DNA from: JAVBOF01 sp031550915
GTDB lineage: Bacteria > Bacillota > Clostridia > Christensenellales > MGBC116941
Length of the DNA stretch: 13,244 nt
Assembly (NCBI GenBank): GCA_031550915.1
Contig: JAVBOF010000016.1
Coordinates: 1 to 13,244, forward strand
Direction of reading: 5' to 3'
Shown: piece after piece, positions 12,545 through 13,244 of the stretch
Layout: the number at the start of each line of letters is the position of its first letter
Position numbering within the stretch: the stretch's first letter is position 1
Notes under the pieces: model-generated
The model's database searches: none
What the model was told of the DNA's origin: nothing
What the model saw: the letters and a program-made list of their open reading frames with translations, nothing else
Made by a program: the position numbers and the translations under genes

Positions 12545-13244
12545 TCACATTTCAATGGCAACGGCGTGCGCTATACCGGGTATACTGTCTCCCTGTAGCA
12601 TTGTTGTTGGGCTAAGAAGGGCGCCGGTTGCCAAAAAAAGGACCTTTTTATATTCCTTGCTTACTAGCCTTTCCAAAACGCAGGAATTGAATACTACAGC
12701 GCTGCAGCCGCAGCCGCTGCCGCCGCTATGAGCATCTTGATCCGTCGAAAATATTTCGCTTCCGCAATCGATATGGTTATTGCAGATATCATATCCAAGA
12801 CGCTTAGTTAAATCTTTCAGTATTGTCGAGCCGGTGTTTCCAAGATCCCCGGTTAGGATAACGTCGTAATAGTCCGGCGTCCTGTCGGACTCCCTCATAT
12901 GAGCCGCGATGCTGTCCGCACAGGCAGGAGCCATACATGCCCCCATATTGTTTGCGTCCTTTATACCCCAATCTACAACCTTACCTGTAGTTGCATATGT
13001 TATGCGCGGGCCATCACCTTTTTTTGCCAATATACTGCATCCCGCTCCTGTTACAGTACGCTGGGCGCTCAACGGCCTCTGGCAGCCGAATTCCAGCGGG
13101 TAGCGGTATTGCCTTTCCGCTGTGGCAAAATGACTGCTTGCCGCACAAGCTACGTTTTCCGCGAAGCCTCCGTCTATAAGCATCGCACCGAGTGAGAGTG
13201 ACTGAGACATGGTACTACATGCTCCGTATTGACCGTAAAAGGGG
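12545..13244 (-). CDS. spoVAD: Stage V sporulation protein SpoVAD (5'-truncated by window edge)
   Basis: SpoVAD is a peripheral protein with a thiolase/beta-ketoacyl-synthase fold that binds dipicolinate and acts in its uptake into the forespore. The frame is open to the right edge. The window holds 233 codons, roughly the last two thirds of a protein of about 340 residues. The Met at 13210 is not the start: the codons before it read FYGQYGACST, the expected family sequence including the Cys of the thiolase-like site. Further hallmarks are LIDGGFAENVACAASSHFATAERQ, the stretch VTGAGCSIL, DVILTGDLGNTGSTILKD, GGSGCGCSAVV and FLATGALLSPTTM. spoVAE follows after 9 bases. The true start and any forespore (sigma-G) promoter lie beyond the window, as would any further upstream spoVA gene. 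Confidence 0.96.
   Translation of the reverse strand, partial: PFYGQYGACSTMSQSLSLGAMLIDGGFAENVACAASSHFATAERQYRYPLEFGCQRPLSAQRTVTGAGCSILAKKGDGPRITYATTGKVVDWGIKDANNMGACMAPACADSIAAHMRESDRTPDYYDVILTGDLGNTGSTILKDLTKRLGYDICNNHIDCGSEIFSTDQDAHSGGSGCGCSAVVFNSCVLERLVSKEYKKVLFLATGALLSPTTMLQGDSIPGIAHAVAIEM

Noticed and set aside
13208..13210. Met codon as the start of SpoVAD
   Set aside because: The codons upstream to the window edge continue clear SpoVAD homology (GQYGACST), so the Met is internal.
1..13244. CRISPR, transposon, phage, defence or toxin genes, tRNA or riboswitch
   Set aside because: No periodic repeats, no terminal inverted repeats around a transposase, no cloverleaf and no long structured leader were seen. 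Gene-free gaps are all about 205 bases or shorter.

Overview
The window is a chromosomal segment of an endospore-forming, low-to-moderate GC Firmicute, most likely a member of the Clostridia. The evidence is an intact spoIIA operon (spoIIAA-spoIIAB-sigF), a spoVA gene set, strong AGGAGG-type ribosome sites and a ThiI of the short Firmicute type. I cannot name the genus from the sequence. There is no tRNA, rRNA, CRISPR array, transposase, phage gene or other sign of recent transfer. I found no wholly new system; the unusual part is the arrangement of the spoVA genes.

Layout from left to right. (1) Positions 1-3003, plus strand: the 3' part of a membrane sensor histidine kinase, then a membrane-anchored HtrA/DegP-type serine protease. 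This pairing suggests an envelope-stress module like CssS/HtrA or CpxA/DegP. (2) 3119-3493, minus strand: a small zinc-ribbon protein with one membrane segment, sharing a bidirectional terminator with htrA. (3) 3619-5951, plus strand: a cysteine desulfurase and ThiI with a 2-base gap between them, a sulfur-transfer pair for 4-thiouridine in tRNA. (4) 5981-8659, minus strand: a bifunctional class A penicillin-binding protein with an extracellular Pro/Ser/Thr-rich tail, sharing a terminator with thiI. (5) 8807-10372, plus strand: the spoIIA operon behind a match to the sigma-H promoter consensus. (6) 10379-13244, minus strand: a spoVA operon read in the order spoVAD-spoVAE-orf40-spoVAA-spoVAB-orf39-spoVAC. 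spoVAD runs off the right edge.

In sporulation, SpoIIAB (anti-sigma kinase) and SpoIIAA (anti-anti-sigma factor) control SigF, the first forespore sigma factor. Late in forespore development the SpoVA proteins move Ca-dipicolinate into the spore. In Bacillus subtilis the two operons lie head to tail (spoIIAA-AB-sigF-spoVAA-AB-AC-AD-AE). Here they remain neighbours, but spoVA is inverted to face sigF with only 6 bases between the stop codons, and its order is D-E-A-B-C. That equals the A-B-C block and the D-E block each inverted in place. One small unrecognised reading frame with its own ribosome site lies at the E/A junction, and another lies between B and C.
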